DNA from: Halomonas sp. ALS9
GTDB taxonomy: Bacteria; Pseudomonadota; Gammaproteobacteria; Pseudomonadales; Halomonadaceae
Direction of reading: 5' to 3'
Assembly (NCBI RefSeq): GCF_001651035.1
Contig: NZ_LXRG01000183.1
Coordinates: 62,001 to 126,000, forward strand
Length of the DNA: 64,000 nt
The notes beneath the pieces were generated by a model. The model did not search any database. It was not told the origin of the DNA and saw nothing but the letters and a program-made list of their open reading frames with translations. Positions 35,180 through 44,016 of this stretch are shown one piece after another. Each line of letters begins with the position of its first letter. Positions within the stretch are counted from its first letter, which is position 1. A program made the position numbers and the translations under genes.

Positions 35180-36229
35180 GTGCTGAACGATAGCCTTCAT
35201 GGCGTGCTGGAGAATGAAGCACTCGGCAACGCGATGTCAGTACTAAACACGGAGTCAGAATTAAGCACAGTGTCAGCACTGAGAGACTTAGCTTGGTTGG
35301 TCGCCACGCCTGACCTGGTTGAGCTGCCGCCCCCCATCCCTTGCGCTGGGCGCCCGACACTTAAAGAGCTAGGCTTGGCGAATGCTCTACTGCCCTGGCT
35401 GCGCCAGCTTGGCCGACCGCCATTGGCCGCTTTGAACGGCAGCCGCGCTACCCGCATGGGCCATTACCACGAACGCCTGTGGCACACGCTGTTAGACCAT
35501 GCACCCAATACGCGATTGCTCGCCCGAAACGTGCGCATCACCCGCAAGCGCACTACCTTAGGCGAGTTGGATATGCTCTATCGCACCCGCGATAACCCGG
35601 CGCCGGTGCATTTGGAAGTGGCGATCAAGTTCTACCTGGGGCTACCTGAAGGGCCTGGCGCGCCCACCAGCCAAAGCCGCTGGATTGGCCCCGGCGGGCT
35701 GGATAGCCTGGCGCTCAAGTGCACTCATTTACAGCGCCACCAACTGCCACTCTCCAACACACTACCCGCGCTGGAAACGCTCGCCCATTGGTTAACGCCA
35801 CGAGATCTGGGCGTTTCTCAAGCAAGTTTAAGCGAACAGTTAACCCAACGGCTGGCAATGCCTGGCGTGCTGTATTACCCCTGGCACGCGAAGATGCCAG
35901 CCCCGGAGGGGGCAACAGCAGATCATCGCCGAGGCACCTGGTGCTATTTGCGCGATTGGCCTGAGCTGGCAGCCAGCCTTCCCGCCATGCCGAAGATGGT
36001 ATGGCTGGAAAAACCCCACTGGCTGTCACCGCCACTGCGCAGCGCTTTTCGGCCAGCGGCGGAGGTGCTGCCAGCGATTATCGAAAAGGTTCACGCTTGG
36101 CGCTCACCTCAACAGGTGATGCTCTGTTACTCGGAGGAGGCACCAGAGGAACAGCGCTATGAACGGCTCTTTTTAGTGCCCGACGACTGGCCACGGCAAG
36201 TGCCACTACCGCCCCGAGGTAGGGGTTAA
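35180..36229 (+). CDS. DUF1853 family protein
   Basis: A 349-residue cytoplasmic protein of the DUF1853 family, function unknown. The conserved core GHYHERLWHTLL, TTLGELDMLYR and VHLEVAIKFYLG resembles a PD-(D/E)xK-like fold (E...ELD...EVAIK), as noted for this family's general shape. The start is GTG at 35180 with GGGGAG about eight bases upstream. Confidence 0.85.
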   Translation: MLNDSLHGVLENEALGNAMSVLNTESELSTVSALRDLAWLVATPDLVELPPPIPCAGRPTLKELGLANALLPWLRQLGRPPLAALNGSRATRMGHYHERLWHTLLDHAPNTRLLARNVRITRKRTTLGELDMLYRTRDNPAPVHLEVAIKFYLGLPEGPGAPTSQSRWIGPGGLDSLALKCTHLQRHQLPLSNTLPALETLAHWLTPRDLGVSQASLSEQLTQRLAMPGVLYYPWHAKMPAPEGATADHRRGTWCYLRDWPELAASLPAMPKMVWLEKPHWLSPPLRSAFRPAAEVLPAIIEKVHAWRSPQQVMLCYSEEAPEEQRYERLFLVPDDWPRQVPLPPRGRG

Positions 36230-36245
36230 ATAACCACCTTCGCGG

Positions 36246-37385
36246 CTAAATCACCACCAAGTTATCGCGATGAATCAGCTCATGAGCTTCCACGTAGCCG
36301 AGGATCGCCTCAATCTGGTGGCTGGGCTGCCCGGCCAACTGGCGTGCTTCATCGGCGCCGTAGTTGACCAAGCCTTTGGCTACTGAGGCGCCCTGCTCAT
36401 CCACGCATACCACCATATCGCCACGCTTAAAGCTGCCCTGCACATCGCGCACGCCGACCGCCAGCAGGCTTGAGCCTTTATCGCGCAGCACTTTGACCGC
36501 CCCGGCATCCAACACCAGCGTACCGCGCACCTGCAGCTGGCCCGCCAGCCAGCGCTTGCGCGCCGCCATGGGTACCTGATCAGGGCGCAGCAACGTGCCC
36601 AACGCCTCGCCGGCCATTATCCGATTAATAGCATCAGGCTGGCGGCCGCTGGCAATGACCGTGACCGCCCCAGAGCGCGCCGCCAACTGCGCCGCGCGTA
36701 CTTTGGTGCTCATACCGCCGCGACCCAGCGCTCCGCCGCTGCCTGCGACGGCGGCTAAGCGCGGGTCATCGGCGCGCCCTTCGGCAATCATCTGGGCATT
36801 GGGGTTGTGGCGTGGATCGGCGTCAAACAGGCCTTCCTGGTCGGTTAGCAACAGCAGCGCGTCCGCTTCCAGTAGATTGGCGACCAGCGCCCCAAGCGTA
36901 TCGTTATCGCCAAAGCGGATCTCATCGGTAACCACGGTGTCGTTTTCATTTATCACCGGCACTACGCGCATTTCTACCAGGGTGCGTAGCGCTGAAAGGG
37001 CATTCAGGTAGCGCTTACGGTTGGAAAGATCGTCGTGGGTAAGCAGGATTTGCGCGGTGAGCATGTCATGGCGAGCAAAATGATTTTCATAGCACTGGGT
37101 CAAGACGTTTTGACCCACCGCCGCAGCGGCCTGGAGCTCGTGCACAGCACTAGGGCGCACCTGCCAGCCAAGACGCACCATGCCCGCTGCCACGGCGCCG
37201 GAAGAGACCAGCACCACTTCAATCCCCTGCTGGTGCAAGGCGGCGATTTGATCCACCCAGCCGCCAATAGCGGCTTCGTCCAGGCCGCGGCCATCGTTGG
37301 TAAGCAGCGCACTGCCGATTTTGACCACGACTCGCCGTGCACGGCTAAGCGCGCTGCGTCCTAGTACTTGCTCGTTATTTTCCAT
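36246..37385 (-). CDS. proB: Glutamate 5-kinase
   Basis: A 379-residue enzyme for the first step of proline synthesis (glutamate to glutamyl-5-phosphate). The kinase domain (about 10-260) has [25 protein letters not shown] and [18 protein letters not shown]. The C-terminal PUA domain (about 280-370) has [26 protein letters not shown]. Proline is a compatible solute, so the gene matters in a salt-tolerant host. The ATG at 37385 gives the family length; five extra residues upstream are unlikely. It follows obg on the same strand, the usual gammaproteobacterial order. Confidence 0.96.
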   Translation of the reverse strand: MENNEQVLGRSALSRARRVVVKIGSALLTNDGRGLDEAAIGGWVDQIAALHQQGIEVVLVSSGAVAAGMVRLGWQVRPSAVHELQAAAAVGQNVLTQCYENHFARHDMLTAQILLTHDDLSNRKRYLNALSALRTLVEMRVVPVINENDTVVTDEIRFGDNDTLGALVANLLEADALLLLTDQEGLFDADPRHNPNAQMIAEGRADDPRLAAVAGSGGALGRGGMSTKVRAAQLAARSGAVTVIASGRQPDAINRIMAGEALGTLLRPDQVPMAARKRWLAGQLQVRGTLVLDAGAVKVLRDKGSSLLAVGVRDVQGSFKRGDMVVCVDEQGASVAKGLVNYGADEARQLAGQPSHQIEAILGYVEAHELIHRDNLVVI

Positions 37386-37411
37386 GCGACCCCACCTCAA
37401 TCAGGCACTTA

Positions 37412-37443
37412 CAAAAGGGGCCGCGCGAACGCAGCCCCCTTTT
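37412..37443 (-). terminator. Rho-independent terminator after obg
   Basis: On the minus strand AAAAGGGGGCTGCG, a TTCG loop and CGCGGCCCCTTTT pair with minor mismatches, followed by GT. It lies between obg and proB and may only partly separate them. Confidence 0.75.
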
Positions 37444-37489
37444 AGCTTATAACTTTAAGCTTACTACCGAATGCACCCATTCAATACCA

Positions 37490-38704
<1,215 letters not shown>

Positions 38705-38799
38705 CTAATATGCACTACTTTTTTTCTTCACCCTGCATTCCCAACAGCCTGCTGATATAGAACTGTGGAAACACGGATTGGAAAACAGATTTAACCGAC

Positions 38800-38832
38800 A
38801 AAAAAGCCCCGCCATAGCGGGGCCTTTTTTTC
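38800..38832 (-). terminator. Bidirectional terminator between rpmA and obg
   Basis: A 7-bp stem GCCCCGC/GCGGGGC around CATA flanked by six A and seven T, so it works on both strands. It lies 29 bases past the rpmA stop, so obg likely has its own promoter or depends on read-through. Confidence 0.9.
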
Positions 38833-38860
38833 TCGCAACCGCGAGCATAGCACTAGCCGT

Positions 38861-39118
38861 TTAGGCAGAAACGATGCTAACAAACTTGCGGTTTTTCGGG
38901 CCTTTGGTCTCGAACTTCACAAAACCGTCGCTCAGTGCGAACAGTGTGTGGTCACGACCAAGGCCAACGCCTGTGCCCGCGTGGAAACGCGTGCCGCGCT
39001 GACGAACGATGATGTTACCCGCAGTCGCCGCTTGGCCACCGAAGAGTTTCACACCTAAGCGTTTGGACTCGGAATCGCGACCGTTACGCGTGGAGCCAGC
39101 TGCCTTTTTATGTGCCAT
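38861..39118 (-). CDS. rpmA: 50S ribosomal protein L27
   Basis: An 85-residue ribosomal protein. [39 protein letters not shown] and [13 protein letters not shown] are unmistakable L27. The N-terminus reaches the peptidyl transferase centre. It follows rplU after 29 bp and has AGGAGG before the ATG. Confidence 0.99.
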   Translation of the reverse strand: MAHKKAAGSTRNGRDSESKRLGVKLFGGQAATAGNIIVRQRGTRFHAGTGVGLGRDHTLFALSDGFVKFETKGPKNRKFVSIVSA

Positions 39119-39147
39119 TGCAAAATCCTCCTAAGGGAATTGACCGC

Positions 39148-39459
39148 TTACGCAGAAATTCCGGTAATTTTGACTTCAGTGAACCACTGGCGGTGGCCCT
39201 GACGCTTCATGTGGTGCTTACGACGACGGAACTTAATGATGGTAACTTTATCGCCACGGCCGTGGGAAACCACTTCGGCAGAGACTTTAGCACCACTGAG
39301 CATCGGCGCACCGATGTTGAAGTCATCGCCGTCTGCGACCATCAGCACTTCGTCAAACTCAATCGTTTCGCCGGTAGCGACTTCGATTTTCTCAAGCTTG
39401 AGGGTTTGACCTTCTTGAACGCGGTACTGCTTACCACCGCTTTTGATAACTGCGTACAT
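39148..39459 (-). CDS. rplU: 50S ribosomal protein L21
   Basis: A 103-residue ribosomal protein with [18 protein letters not shown] and [21 protein letters not shown], diagnostic of bacterial L21. It is the first gene of rplU-rpmA. A good sigma-70 promoter lies about 150 bp upstream, leaving a leader of about 140 nt. Confidence 0.99.
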   Translation of the reverse strand: MYAVIKSGGKQYRVQEGQTLKLEKIEVATGETIEFDEVLMVADGDDFNIGAPMLSGAKVSAEVVSHGRGDKVTIIKFRRRKHHMKRQGHRQWFTEVKITGISA

Positions 39460-39836
39460 GTCGCTCTCCGGACTGTCGTTAATGCCGTTCTAACGGTTAA
39501 ACGGCACTCATCTCCTACGCTCTTTCGAGTCGTGCTCTTATCGACCTGCTGCGAGTGGCGCCCCTTTTGGAGCCATCTGACAGGGAGCAAGATGAGTGGG
39601 TCGCGGATTATAGCGACTATCTACTCTTACCACAAGACTACTGATCAATGTCAATTGCCAATGATGACTAATGCGATACCTTAAACCTTGTACGTATCTT
39701 GACGCCCAACAGGCAGCCCCATAGCATGGCTCCAACGACGTAACCACAGCTACGTGAAACAACTACGTAACACAAACTACGTAACACAACTTCGGGCGGC
39801 ACTTCCCGCCTCCATCTGCCGCGATGAACGTATCCC
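39460..39836. other. Divergent region between rplU and ispB
   Basis: No gene. It holds the rplU promoter (39607-39635, minus), a leader that could fold (TTAATGCCGTT with AACGGTTAAACGGCA near 39480-39505), and short repeats of ACTACGTAAC / AACTACGTAACACAA around 39757-39790 just upstream of ispB. Confidence 0.5.
39607..39635 (-). promoter_or_regulatory. Sigma-70 promoter of rplU-rpmA
   Basis: On the minus strand TTGTGG (39635-39630), a 17-base spacer and a perfect TATAAT (39612-39607). Confidence 0.7.
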
Positions 39837-40841
39837 ATGACCGCTAACGCTTCCTCAGCACAGCCTGACAGCCCAACGCCTTCACCGCTGCACGCCGTGG
39901 TGGCCGATGATTTCGCAGCCGTCAACCGGACGATTGTCGAACAGCTTAACTCCAAAGTGCCGTTGGTCGAAACCATCGGCCAGTACATCACCGAAAGCGG
40001 TGGCAAGCGTTTGCGCCCTTTGTTGGCGTTACTCGCCGCCCGATCCCTCAACTATACCGGCGATAAACATATTCCGCTGGCCACGTTGATTGAGTTTATG
40101 CACACCTCCACGCTGCTCCACGATGACGTGGTGGATGAGTCGCATATGCGCCGGGGCAAGAAAACCGCCAACGATGCCTGGGGCAATGCACCTTCGGTAC
40201 TGGTCGGTGACTTTCTTTATGCCCGCTCGTTTCAGATGATGGTGGATGTGGGCTCCATGCGCATTATGGCGATTCTCTCTGGCGCCACCTGCATCATCGC
40301 GGAAGGGGAAGTGCTGCAGTTGACCAACATTGGCAACCCCAGCATCTCTGAAGAAGATTATTTCGAGACCATTTTGGGTAAAACCGCCAAATTATTCGAA
40401 GCGGCTTCCCACAGCGGCGCGGTGCTGGCAGAAGCTACGCCGGAGCAGGAGCAGGCGCTCCAGTATTATGGCCGCTACCTGGGCCTCGCCTTCCAGCTTA
40501 TTGACGACCTGCTGGATTACCAGGGCGACGCCGAGGCCATGGGCAAAAATGTCGGCGACGACCTCGCCGAAGGCAAGCCAACGCTGCCGCTGATCCACGC
40601 CATGGAGCAAGGCACACCGGAACAGGCCAAGCTGATTCGTCAGGTGATTCGCGATGGCGGGCTTGAGCAGCTCGACGCCGTGCTGGAAATTGTTCACGCT
40701 ACCGGCGCACTCGACTACACCCGCCAGCGCGCCGAAGAGATGGCCGATAAAGCGCTACAGCAATTGGATGCCCTACCGCCCAGTGCCTACCGCGACAGCA
40801 TGGCCCAGTTAGCCCGCTTAGCGGTTGATCGCCAAGCATAA
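39837..40841 (+). CDS. ispB: Octaprenyl diphosphate synthase
   Basis: A 334-residue trans-prenyl chain elongating enzyme that makes the ubiquinone side chain. Both aspartate-rich motifs are present: LLHDDVVDESHMRRG (about 94-108) and LIDDLLDYQGD (about 221-231), with GGKRLRP (about 55). The divergent pairing with rplU-rpmA is the standard gammaproteobacterial layout and supports ispB. Chain length (C40 versus C45) is not certain. Confidence 0.95.
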   Translation: MTANASSAQPDSPTPSPLHAVVADDFAAVNRTIVEQLNSKVPLVETIGQYITESGGKRLRPLLALLAARSLNYTGDKHIPLATLIEFMHTSTLLHDDVVDESHMRRGKKTANDAWGNAPSVLVGDFLYARSFQMMVDVGSMRIMAILSGATCIIAEGEVLQLTNIGNPSISEEDYFETILGKTAKLFEAASHSGAVLAEATPEQEQALQYYGRYLGLAFQLIDDLLDYQGDAEAMGKNVGDDLAEGKPTLPLIHAMEQGTPEQAKLIRQVIRDGGLEQLDAVLEIVHATGALDYTRQRAEEMADKALQQLDALPPSAYRDSMAQLARLAVDRQA

Positions 40842-40941
40842 AATTTGCCGCACCACGCCGCCGAGGACTTGAAAAAACACCTCTAGCTAAGTATGATCCA
40901 CCTCCGTTGTTGAGCACAGGCAAACACAGCTCGGCAACATT

Positions 40942-41018
40942 CGGAATATAGCTCAGCTTGGTAGAGCGCTGCCTTCGGGAGGCAGAGGTCGTAGGTTCGA
41001 ATCCTGCTATTCCGACCA
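40942..41018 (+). tRNA. tRNA-Pro (anticodon CGG)
   Basis: A 77-nt tRNA. The acceptor stem CGGAATA/TATTCCG carries an encoded CCA. The anticodon stem is CTGCC/GGCAG around loop TTCGGGA, giving CGG. The T-arm is GTAGGTTCGAATCCTGC. The 5' C is typical of tRNA-Pro. Confidence 0.97.
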
Positions 41019-41030
41019 AATATTCTATGA

Positions 41031-41072
41031 AAAACGGCCACTTAGCTAACACAGCAGGTGGCCGTTTTTTTT
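41031..41072 (+). terminator. Rho-independent terminator after tRNA-Pro
   Basis: Stem AAAACGGCCAC/GTGGCCGTTTT with a 16-base loop and eight T in all, 12 bases past the tRNA. Confidence 0.88.
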
Positions 41073-41101
41073 GCGCAATGTTTTCTATTCCTAAACTCAG
41101 C

Positions 41102-41146
41102 TTGACTCCCAAAAAGGGAGAAACTAAAATACTCCCAAAATGGGAG
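41102..41146 (+). promoter_or_regulatory. higBA promoter with two operator palindromes
   Basis: -35 TTGACT (41102-41107), 17-base spacer, -10 TAAAAT (41125-41130). Two near-identical 15-bp palindromes overlap it: CTCCCAAAAAGGGAG (41106-41120) touching the -35 and spacer, and CTCCCAAAATGGGAG (41132-41146) after the -10. The GGGAGG of the second is also the ribosome site of higB. This is a textbook layout for autorepression by the antitoxin. Confidence 0.85.
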
Positions 41147-41151
41147 GCCGC

Positions 41152-41448
41152 ATGAGGGTTATCGCTAAGCGAACGTTGCGTCAGTTTTGGGAGCTGGGTT
41201 TCGTCGATGCCGAAACACCTCTCACTGAGTGGTACAACATGATGAGTAAAGCCTCATGGGCAACTCCTCAGGCGCTCAAAGCTGAGATTGGCACGGCCAG
41301 CATCCTCAAAGGAAGCAGGGTCGTTTTTAATATCGGCGGTAACAAATACCGAGTGATTGTCTCTATTCGATACACGCAGCAGATTGCCTGGATTCGATTT
41401 GTTGGCACGCATCAACAGTACGATCAGGTAAATGCGGAGACTATATGA
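41152..41448 (+). CDS. higB: HigB family type II toxin
   Basis: A 98-residue HigB-like mRNA interferase (RelE fold; RVIAKRTLRQFWEL, GGNKYRVIVSIRY, WIRFVGTHQQYDQV). The last motif HxxYD is typical of the HigB family acting on ribosome-bound mRNA. The ATG at 41152 has GGGAGG four bases upstream. Toxin-first order with a 4-bp overlap into higA is the normal higBA arrangement. Located just after tRNA-Pro and its terminator. Confidence 0.93.
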   Translation: MRVIAKRTLRQFWELGFVDAETPLTEWYNMMSKASWATPQALKAEIGTASILKGSRVVFNIGGNKYRVIVSIRYTQQIAWIRFVGTHQQYDQVNAETI

Positions 41449-41810
41449 TGAATATCCAACCTATCCGAAACGATGCCGACCTTGATCGCGCATTTGCCCG
41501 CCTGGAAGAGCTGTGGGCCGCAGAAGATGGGACTGCAGAAGCTGATGAGCTTGAAGTACTCTCTATTTTGATCGAGAAGTACGAAAATGAGCACTATCCT
41601 ATCGGCCCCTCGGATCCCATAGAAGCAATTAAATTCCGCATGGAGCAGCAGGGGCTGACCCAGCGTGACTTAGAGACTTATATCGGTAGCAGTGGTCGTG
41701 TATCAGAAGTACTTAATCGTCGCAGGGGCTTGAGCCTCGCCATGATCAAACGCCTGCATAACGGGCTGAAAATCCCATACGAGAGCCTTATGGCTGATAC
41801 CGCCGCTTGA
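41445..41810 (+). CDS. higA: HigA family antitoxin
   Basis: A 121-residue antitoxin. Residues about 1-60 are an acidic helical region that should bind the toxin. The rest is a Cro/CI-type helix-turn-helix (FRMEQQGLTQRDLETYIGSSGRVSEVLNRRRGLSLAMIKRLHNGLKIP). Its start overlaps the higB stop (ATGA). It likely represses its own promoter through the two CTCCC/GGGAG palindromes. Confidence 0.93.
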   Translation: MMNIQPIRNDADLDRAFARLEELWAAEDGTAEADELEVLSILIEKYENEHYPIGPSDPIEAIKFRMEQQGLTQRDLETYIGSSGRVSEVLNRRRGLSLAMIKRLHNGLKIPYESLMADTAA

Positions 41811-42053
41811 TCCGATCAGCTGCATTTCCCCTAATTAGCATCAATCTCATTATGCCGCGATTGACGCGGCATAATCATTTCTAATTGAGCGGAGTCAAAC
41901 ACTGTCGATTAGCAACGTTGAGTAAAGTAGCCTGCTAACAACTATGCTACGATGAGCGTTTGTGTATGAACCTTCTTACTTTTCATTTGATGTGGAAGCC
42001 GACCCATTAGCCAGTTAACGCATATTAAGGCCGTACTCCTCTTCGCCAGCACC

Positions 42054-43178
42054 ATGACCGTGATGTCGGGGGCGATTATCGCGCCTGCGCTGCCGGGTAT
42101 CAGCCGTCACTTTCCTGACCAGCCGCAGGTGCTGATCCAGCTCATTCTGACCATTCCGGCGCTGATGATTACCCTGTTCAGCCCGCTGATGGGCTATTTG
42201 GCCGATCGGTTTGGGCGCAAAAAACTGCTGCTGACGATGCTGTTTATCTACGGTTTTGCCGGGGTATCGGGCTTTTTCATCGACCGAGTGGACTTGCTAC
42301 TCAGCTCGCGGGCACTAATGGGAATAGCGGTAGCGGGCATTCTTAGCATTAGCACCACGCTGGTGGGGGATTATTTCGATAGCGCCGAACGCGCGCGCTT
42401 TTTGGGATTGCAGAGCAGCTGCATGGCCTTGGGCGGGGTTATCTTTATCAACCTTGGCGGGATACTTTCCGACTGGAGTTGGCGGGGCCCGTTTTTACTC
42501 TACCTAACCGGCGTGCTGTTACTGCCCTATGCCTGGGCAATGCTTAAAGAACCTCGCATTCAGAGCACCACGAACACTGGCGTTACCGATGCCCCCGTTA
42601 AGGTGGATGTTGGGCGTACTGCGCTGGGTTACTTTATCGCCATGATCAGCATGGCGATGTTTTATATGTTCCCCGCCCAGTTGCCCTTTTTGCTCTCTCA
42701 GCAAGGCCAAATCAGCGGCATGGCAATTGGCATTGCGCTCTCCATGTCAGCACTGACGGCGAGTATCGTTGCCTTTGGTTATGGCTACTACAAACCGTTT
42801 CTGTCGGTGATGACGATCTACGTTTTAGGCTTCTTGCTTTCGGCCGCTGGCTTCTTGATCGTTGGTTTTACCAATAGCTACGCCATGGCCATTGTGGGCG
42901 CGGCCATCTCGGGCTTTGGCCTGGGCGCCTTTATGCCCAACACTACCACCTGGCTGATGCGCATTACCCCTCAGCGGGTGCGGGGCCGAGTATTTGGCGG
43001 CTTTACCTCAACCTTCTTTTTCGGCCAATTTATCTCCCCGGTGGTGGTCGCCTCGGCAATGATTTGGCTAGACTCGTTGCGCAGCGTCTTTATCGCCATG
43101 GCGCTGATCTGCTGCCTGTTCGCTATCACCCTGACTATTTTGAGTAAAACGACGCTCCAGGCAGACAGCCAACTTTAA
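42054..43178 (+). CDS. MFS transporter (drug-resistance type)
   Basis: A major facilitator superfamily exporter with about 12 helices. Motif A is GYLADRFGRKKLLL after helix 2, and a related RVRGRVFGGFT lies between helices 10 and 11. From the first ATG (42054) the protein has 374 residues but begins inside helix 1. The frame stays open upstream to 41991 and encodes SQLTHIKAVLLFAST, the missing half of helix 1. The only start-like codon there is ATT at 42006, with GGAAG seven bases before it, which would give 390 residues. Substrate unknown. Confidence 0.88.
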   Translation: MTVMSGAIIAPALPGISRHFPDQPQVLIQLILTIPALMITLFSPLMGYLADRFGRKKLLLTMLFIYGFAGVSGFFIDRVDLLLSSRALMGIAVAGILSISTTLVGDYFDSAERARFLGLQSSCMALGGVIFINLGGILSDWSWRGPFLLYLTGVLLLPYAWAMLKEPRIQSTTNTGVTDAPVKVDVGRTALGYFIAMISMAMFYMFPAQLPFLLSQQGQISGMAIGIALSMSALTASIVAFGYGYYKPFLSVMTIYVLGFLLSAAGFLIVGFTNSYAMAIVGAAISGFGLGAFMPNTTTWLMRITPQRVRGRVFGGFTSTFFFGQFISPVVVASAMIWLDSLRSVFIAMALICCLFAITLTILSKTTLQADSQL

Positions 43179-43199
43179 ACAGAGACGACGCCCTCCCGG

Positions 43200-43982
43200 C
43201 TAACCAGGGGGGTGGATTAACCCCACCACGCTGACCAGAATCAACACCGCGCCCAGCACACGGAAGAACAGCCCAGTATCCGCTTTCAACATATAGCGGT
43301 GGGCTCTTTCGCCCACTAAATGGCCAATAAAAGCGCAGGGCAACAGCCACAGCTGATGAATCAGTTGAAGGTCGACGCCTGCAATCAAGAACGACACCAT
43401 TTTGATCACTACCAGGATAAACCACAGCACAAACATGGTATCCCGCAGTTGCTCTTTGGCGACGTGAGTGGCGAATACCGCCACAATCAGCGGCGCCCCA
43501 ATGAGCGAGGTGCCGCTGACATAGCCGCCCAGTGCCAGCAGCACGTAATCCACGTATTTATTCTTGCTCTTAAATGGCCGGTTCAGTACGTAACCAATGG
43601 CATAGATGAACACAATGCCGAAAATGATGCTGGTCATGACCTGGGCGGGCAGCGTCAACAGCCCCACCACCCCAATAAGTTTGGGGATAATCATGATTTT
43701 CAGAGCTTTGCGTAAATAAACCCAATCAATATTGCTTTCTGCGGGGCTTGTGGCACTGCCCTCTCTTTGCAGTTGGCGATGCCCGTTCCAGGCAATCCAG
43801 CTAGAGAAAATCAGCAGATGGATGGCGATAATCGGCAAGAACACCAGGGGTTGATTGGTCACTAAAAGCAAGAAGGGCAACGCCAGCACAGCGCCGCCAA
43901 AGCCCAGGCTCGTCCTCACAAAGCCGCTCCAGGCAAAAATCAGCCCGATCAGCGCGTACTGGTACCAGAGTAGATCTGTCAT
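43200..43982 (-). CDS. Sulfite exporter TauE/SafE family protein
   Basis: A 260-residue membrane protein with about eight helices in two halves. GFVRTSLGFGGAVLALPFLLL near the N-terminus and GGYVSGTSLIGAPLIVAVFA in the middle are the paired TauE/SafE signatures. Members export sulfite or organosulfur anions. It is convergent with the MFS gene (21 bp gap). Substrate unknown. Confidence 0.9.
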   Translation of the reverse strand: MTDLLWYQYALIGLIFAWSGFVRTSLGFGGAVLALPFLLLVTNQPLVFLPIIAIHLLIFSSWIAWNGHRQLQREGSATSPAESNIDWVYLRKALKIMIIPKLIGVVGLLTLPAQVMTSIIFGIVFIYAIGYVLNRPFKSKNKYVDYVLLALGGYVSGTSLIGAPLIVAVFATHVAKEQLRDTMFVLWFILVVIKMVSFLIAGVDLQLIHQLWLLPCAFIGHLVGERAHRYMLKADTGLFFRVLGAVLILVSVVGLIHPPG

Positions 43983-44016
43983 TGGTTCGCCTAACCATCG
44001 TCGTTATTGAAAGCCG

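Noticed and set aside
40942..41810. tRNA-Pro as an integration site for a higBA island
   Set aside because: No integrase and no repeated tRNA 3' end seen downstream.
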